From Microcaldota archaeon (GTDB lineage Archaea; Micrarchaeota; Micrarchaeia; Anstonellales; Bilamarchaeaceae), in NCBI GenBank assembly GCA_018813445.1, contig JAHJBR010000102.1:1-8730 (forward strand): a stretch of DNA of 8,730 nt, written 5' to 3'. Every line of letters starts with the position of its first letter. The stretch's first letter is position 1. A program made the position numbers and the translations under genes. The notes under the pieces were generated by a model. It made no database searches and had not been told where the DNA came from. It worked only from the letters and a program-made list of their open reading frames with translations. Of the stretch, positions 5,960-8,730 are shown in pieces.

Positions 5960-6748
5960 ATGGAATTAGTTTTTCTAGGAACCGGAGGCGGAAGAATAAA
6001 CCTTCTCCAACAAAACAGATGGACCGGAGGTTTTAGAATAAATGGAAGCATGAATATTCATGTGGATCCAGGCCCAGGTGCCCTTATACGGAGTCTTCAA
6101 ATAGGTCAAAAGCCCATGAATCTAGATGCAATAATTGTTACTCATATGCATCTAGACCATTGCTCTGATGCAAATGTGCTTATTGAAGCAATGAGCCACT
6201 ACACTTTGAAAAAAAGAGGAATAATAATTGGAAGCAAAAATTCCATACAAGGAGATTCTGAAGGTAATAAAGTATTCACTTCTTTTCATCTGTCTAAAGT
6301 TCAAGATATATATTCTGCAAACTGGGGAGAAAAAAAGCATTTTTCTAATGAAAAAGGAGAATTTGAAATTGAAATAACGAAATGCAAGCACGAAGAAGAA
6401 ACATGCTTCGGCTTTAAATTAAAAATGGATAATCAAACAATAGGTTACACAAGCGATACAGAATCTTTCCCGGGCTTATATGAGCAATATCTGGGGTGTG
6501 AATACCTTATAATAAACACCATGAAACCCAATAAGGACAAATATGTTGGACATTTAACTTCTAATGAAGCAGTGGATCTTCTGAAAATTACAAAACCAAA
6601 AATGGCTATTCTTACTCACATGGGAATGAAGATGCTTAGGGAAGGGCCGGAAAAAGAAGCTGCAAAAATAGAAAAGCAAAGCGGAATAAGAACAATCCCA
6701 GCAAAAGACGGAATGGTCCTTAAGCCAGATTTGGAAGAACAATTCTAA
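5960..6748 (+). CDS. Metallo-beta-lactamase-fold hydrolase, RNase Z-related
   Basis: The 262-aa protein has a complete two-metal active site: FLGTGGG (5-11), the HxHxDH motif THMHLDH (His62, His64, Asp66, His67), His144 (CKHEEE), Asp166 (TSDTE) and His220 (LTHMGM), with HLTSNEA (His198) in the position of the RNase Z His-cluster motif. The family includes tRNA 3'-processing RNase Z, PhnP-type phosphodiesterases and others. The usual RNase Z sequence after the HxHxDH motif (GLPGLL-like) is absent and no separate exosite insertion is obvious, so I call it RNase Z-related, not RNase Z. Its substrate is unknown; a nucleic acid or phosphodiester is plausible given the tRNA-related neighbours. GTGAT at 5949-5953 overlaps the stop of the preceding gene and may be its ribosome-binding site, implying coupling. 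Confidence 0.85.
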   Translation: MELVFLGTGGGRINLLQQNRWTGGFRINGSMNIHVDPGPGALIRSLQIGQKPMNLDAIIVTHMHLDHCSDANVLIEAMSHYTLKKRGIIIGSKNSIQGDSEGNKVFTSFHLSKVQDIYSANWGEKKHFSNEKGEFEIEITKCKHEEETCFGFKLKMDNQTIGYTSDTESFPGLYEQYLGCEYLIINTMKPNKDKYVGHLTSNEAVDLLKITKPKMAILTHMGMKMLREGPEKEAAKIEKQSGIRTIPAKDGMVLKPDLEEQF

Positions 6749-6753
6749 TTACC

Positions 6754-6763
6754 TTTAAATTAT
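6754..6763 (+). promoter_or_regulatory. TATA-like box upstream of the second orphan gene
   Basis: TTTAAATTAT lies 33 nt (centre to ATG) before the start at 6791, immediately after the metallo-hydrolase gene. It would give a leader of only a few nucleotides, and no Shine-Dalgarno is seen. This suggests the orphan starts a separate transcription unit. Confidence 0.4.
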
Positions 6764-6790
6764 TTGTCCAATATTATCTATTTGATAAAA

Positions 6791-7576
6791 ATGAACTCCC
6801 AGAGACATTTACGAATTATTAAACCAGATGCTCCTATTGGAGAAGTACTGTCCAAACCACAGTTCCAAAAAACATTAACTATTAGATGTAAGGTTGACAA
6901 ATTCCTAGCAAAACAACAGGAAGCACTACAAACCTATTCAACAGAAAAAAAAGGAACTGCAAAAAAGTTTGATTCAGTTGATGAACTCGTAATACATTTA
7001 AGTGATTTATTCAGGCATCTAGAAGCAGCCACTAAATTTTATCCAAAAATACAAGACTTGGGTCCATTCATGACAAAACCTACAGCTGATTTAGCATTAT
7101 CTAAACTTGAAAATCTTGCATTATACATAAATGTTTATTCAGAAATCGTATTAGATATACTTAGAGATATAGCAGCAATAAACACCATGTATTCAAAAGA
7201 CTCGGCTTTTCCTAATCCAAAAGATGTACCAAATTTAACTCAACAAATAGCCGGTTTGAAAAAAGCTCTTGATTCAGGACAACTAAACAGAAATGATCAA
7301 GATTTATTCTTTGCAGCATTGCAAAGCCTACAAACAGACACTCCATACAGATGCGTTCCAAAACGTATAAATGAAAAAGCACTTATTGTACTTAATATGG
7401 AAGCGATTTTTTCCTTAATTCTTGAAATAAGACAAATTGAATCTACGGAAAACTGTGAAATAGCTGCACTTTCATTCTCAGAACCAACTTGCACACTTGC
7501 CTCAGAGATCCAGCTTCTTATTAGTAAGAACTCCCACCTTTTTTCTAATAGATTTTTAAAGGAAGATTCACAATAG
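6791..7576 (+). CDS. Hypothetical helical protein, 261 aa (orphan)
   Basis: I do not recognise this protein. I use the ATG at 6791 (MNSQRHLRIIKPDAP). A TTG nine codons upstream would overlap the promoter region and is less likely. The sequence is almost all predicted helix with little glycine. It has a basic N-terminus, then long amphipathic helices including residues about 55-85 (DELVIHLSDLFRHLEAATKF) and 100-130 (LALSKLENLALYINVYSEIVLDIL). A polar, Pro-rich loop near 143-156 is followed by helices to the end. There is no transmembrane segment, signal peptide or nucleotide-binding motif; four scattered cysteines do not form a clear metal site. It is probably cytoplasmic. It precedes the tRNA-splicing endonuclease gene by 46 nt, but a hairpin separates them and functional linkage is not shown. 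Confidence 0.72.
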   Translation: MNSQRHLRIIKPDAPIGEVLSKPQFQKTLTIRCKVDKFLAKQQEALQTYSTEKKGTAKKFDSVDELVIHLSDLFRHLEAATKFYPKIQDLGPFMTKPTADLALSKLENLALYINVYSEIVLDILRDIAAINTMYSKDSAFPNPKDVPNLTQQIAGLKKALDSGQLNRNDQDLFFAALQSLQTDTPYRCVPKRINEKALIVLNMEAIFSLILEIRQIESTENCEIAALSFSEPTCTLASEIQLLISKNSHLFSNRFLKEDSQ

Positions 7577-7579
7577 GAT

Positions 7580-7603
7580 ATACCCAATTTTTAAAATGGG
7601 TAT
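7580..7603 (+). repeat. Inverted repeat between the orphan gene and endA
   Basis: ATACCCA (7580-7586) pairs with TGGGTAT (7597-7603) around an A/T-rich loop that can pair further (TTTT with AAAA). It could be a transcript-end hairpin of the upstream gene, an operator, or a translational control element for endA. The central TTTTTAAAA (7588-7596) is also the best TATA candidate for endA, about 30 nt before its ATG, so a bound repressor here would cover the promoter. Confidence 0.45.
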
Positions 7604-7613
7604 GAGTACTCAA

Positions 7614-7618
7614 GGTGA
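7614..7618 (+). promoter_or_regulatory. Shine-Dalgarno of endA (GGTGA)
   Basis: GGTGA lies 4 nt before the ATG at 7623. It favours this start over the in-frame ATGs at 7596 and 7602, both of which fall inside the inverted repeat. Confidence 0.65.
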
Positions 7619-7622
7619 ACTT

Positions 7623-8730
7623 ATGGGAATTACTCTATATTTGAATAGAAAAAAAAATGAAATAAGTGTAAAAGAACCGCAGGATGTAAGCTCTTTAACC
7701 AATGGCTTTTACGGAGAGATGCAAAAAGGAATAATCTTTCTCCAGCCTGAAGAAGCCCTTTATCTAATGGATATAAGAAATGCAAAATGTGTGGACGATT
7801 CATTGAATCAGTATTCATTCAATGATATTGCCTCATTATTCCTAAAAAAGAAGAAACTACTAGCCCGTTATTTAACTCTTAAGGATTGGAGAGACCGCGG
7901 TTTAATGCTTAGGCCTAGTGAAGAAGCAGCAAAATTGGATTTCCAACCCAATACAAAAAAATACAAAGGCGGCTCATTCAAAATGGATCCTTATTCTTTG
8001 CAAGCAGTATTCTTTCCAGATGATCTAATCACAGTAATAGATGACGAGGCAAGTGGAAAAGAGCTTTATGAAAAATATTGGATTGGCCAGTTCGGAACAT
8101 ATAAAGCAGCACATAGGGGAAAAATAGCCAAACTAGATGTCTATGAAACAATTTTTCTATTAAAATATGCTAACCTTTCTTTGAAAAACTCCAATTTAGA
8201 TGAAGTAATGAAAGAAGCTGATGACCGCATAAAATATTTTGATGATATGTATGCAGTTTACGAAGACTGGCGCAACCGTGGATATGTTGTAAAAACCGGG
8301 TTCAAGTTTGGAACCCATTTTAGGATTTATTTCCCTGGCGCTTCTCCAATCCGTGAAAACGACGAATGGATACATTCTAGACATGTGATCCACGTATTCC
8401 CTAGAAGAAGCAAATTGATAATTTCAGAATGGTCTAGGGCAATAAGAGTAGCACATTCAGTAAAAAAGACATTTATTCTTGCAATCCCTGGAAAAAAACT
8501 AAATATAAAAATCAACCCTAAAAAACCCCGTCTTGATTTCCTTCTCTACCATAGGAAAAAAGGAGGAATACAAACACCAAAGGATGGGCACCCCCGTTTT
8601 TTAATGTATTCCCTTTCTGAAGATGAATATTTGGGCGGAGAGCAGCTTGCAGAAGCTTTATTCGAAGCAAAACACTATGGATTGGAAGTTTTGCTTGCAA
8701 TCTCAGATAGAGAAAGCAGTGTAACCTATT
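7623..8730 (+). CDS. endA: tRNA-intron (splicing) endonuclease, three-unit type (3' end cut by window)
   Basis: The frame runs 369 codons to the window edge; probably only a few tens of residues are missing. The enzyme cuts bulge-helix-bulge sites to release introns from pre-tRNA. Residues about 155-290 are a full catalytic unit: KYWIGQFGTYKA, VYETIFLLKYA, YEDWRNRGY (213-221), KTGFKFGTHFRIY with catalytic Tyr236, IHSRHVIHVFP with His251, and AHSVKKTFILA with Lys281. The His-Lys spacing of 30 equals that of the Archaeoglobus enzyme. The N-terminal ~120 residues contain a second, degenerate copy of the N-domain (LKDWRDRGLMLRPSE, 86-100). Residues about 297-369 repeat a C-domain-like unit (PRFLMYSL, LAEALFEAKHYGLEVLLAI) without obvious catalytic residues. 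This N-unit, catalytic-unit, C-unit order resembles the epsilon-2 endonucleases described from ARMAN archaea, which act as homodimers with broad substrate range. Assignment to that class is inference from domain order. Confidence 0.92.
   Translation, partial: MGITLYLNRKKNEISVKEPQDVSSLTNGFYGEMQKGIIFLQPEEALYLMDIRNAKCVDDSLNQYSFNDIASLFLKKKKLLARYLTLKDWRDRGLMLRPSEEAAKLDFQPNTKKYKGGSFKMDPYSLQAVFFPDDLITVIDDEASGKELYEKYWIGQFGTYKAAHRGKIAKLDVYETIFLLKYANLSLKNSNLDEVMKEADDRIKYFDDMYAVYEDWRNRGYVVKTGFKFGTHFRIYFPGASPIRENDEWIHSRHVIHVFPRRSKLIISEWSRAIRVAHSVKKTFILAIPGKKLNIKINPKKPRLDFLLYHRKKGGIQTPKDGHPRFLMYSLSEDEYLGGEQLAEALFEAKHYGLEVLLAISDRESSVTY

Noticed and set aside
6764..6790. Upstream TTG start giving a 270-aa version of the second orphan
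   Set aside because: It would place the start about 6 nt from the TATA-like box. The ATG at 6791 fits the promoter better and no Shine-Dalgarno supports TTG.
632..7576. The two orphan proteins (632-1318 and 6791-7576) as paralogs
   Set aside because: Both are helical and of similar size, but I could align no shared motif by eye.
1..8730. CRISPR arrays, insertion sequences, phage or toxin-antitoxin genes
   Set aside because: There are no regularly spaced direct repeats, no transposase or integrase motifs, and no terminal inverted repeats with target duplications in the window.

Overview
This window is archaeal and most likely comes from a small-genome DPANN-type archaeon, with a Micrarchaeota/ARMAN-like lineage as my best guess. 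Four things point to Archaea: a threonyl-tRNA synthetase with the archaeal D-tyrosyl-deacylase-like editing domain, an archaeal/eukaryotic replication factor C small subunit, a tRNA-intron endonuclease, and an NcsA/TtuA-type tRNA thiolase next to a ubiquitin-like protein. The narrower guess rests mainly on the endonuclease, whose domain order looks like the three-unit (epsilon-2) enzyme described from ARMAN. The DNA is AT-rich and densely packed. Several genes have a TATA-like box about 22-28 nt before the ATG, as expected for leaderless transcripts. Others have GGTG-type Shine-Dalgarno sites.

Layout: (1) 1-560, minus strand: 5' part of an endonuclease IV gene, cut by the window edge. (2) 632-1318, plus: an orphan 228-aa helical protein, divergent from it. 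(3) 1319-1649: a long leader upstream of thrS with a tiny Thr-rich open reading frame and a chain of hairpins. (4) 1650-3527, plus: thrS. (5) 3528-4490, minus: RFC small subunit, ending exactly where thrS ends. (6) 4554-5667, plus: a 63-aa ubiquitin-like sulfur carrier ending in Gly-Gly and an NcsA/TtuA thiolase, one base apart. (7) 5692-6748, plus: a two-helix membrane protein and an RNase Z-related metallo-hydrolase. (8) 6791-7576, plus: a second orphan helical protein. (9) 7623-8730, plus: tRNA-splicing endonuclease, cut by the right edge.

Much of the window concerns tRNA: charging and proofreading (ThrRS), wobble or T-loop thiolation (ubiquitin-like protein plus NcsA/TtuA), intron removal (EndA) and possibly processing (RNase Z-like protein). 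Endonuclease IV and RFC belong to DNA repair and replication.

The most interesting item is the thrS leader. A promoter-like TATA box sits 26 nt before a 16-codon ORF with five Thr codons, including Thr-Thr-Thr. Downstream are a bulged hairpin, an 11-bp perfect stem and three more hairpins, the last four joined by 3-nt linkers. A GGTGAT site then precedes the thrS ATG. This looks like a cis-acting, threonine-responsive control element, a type I do not know from Archaea. That function is inference.
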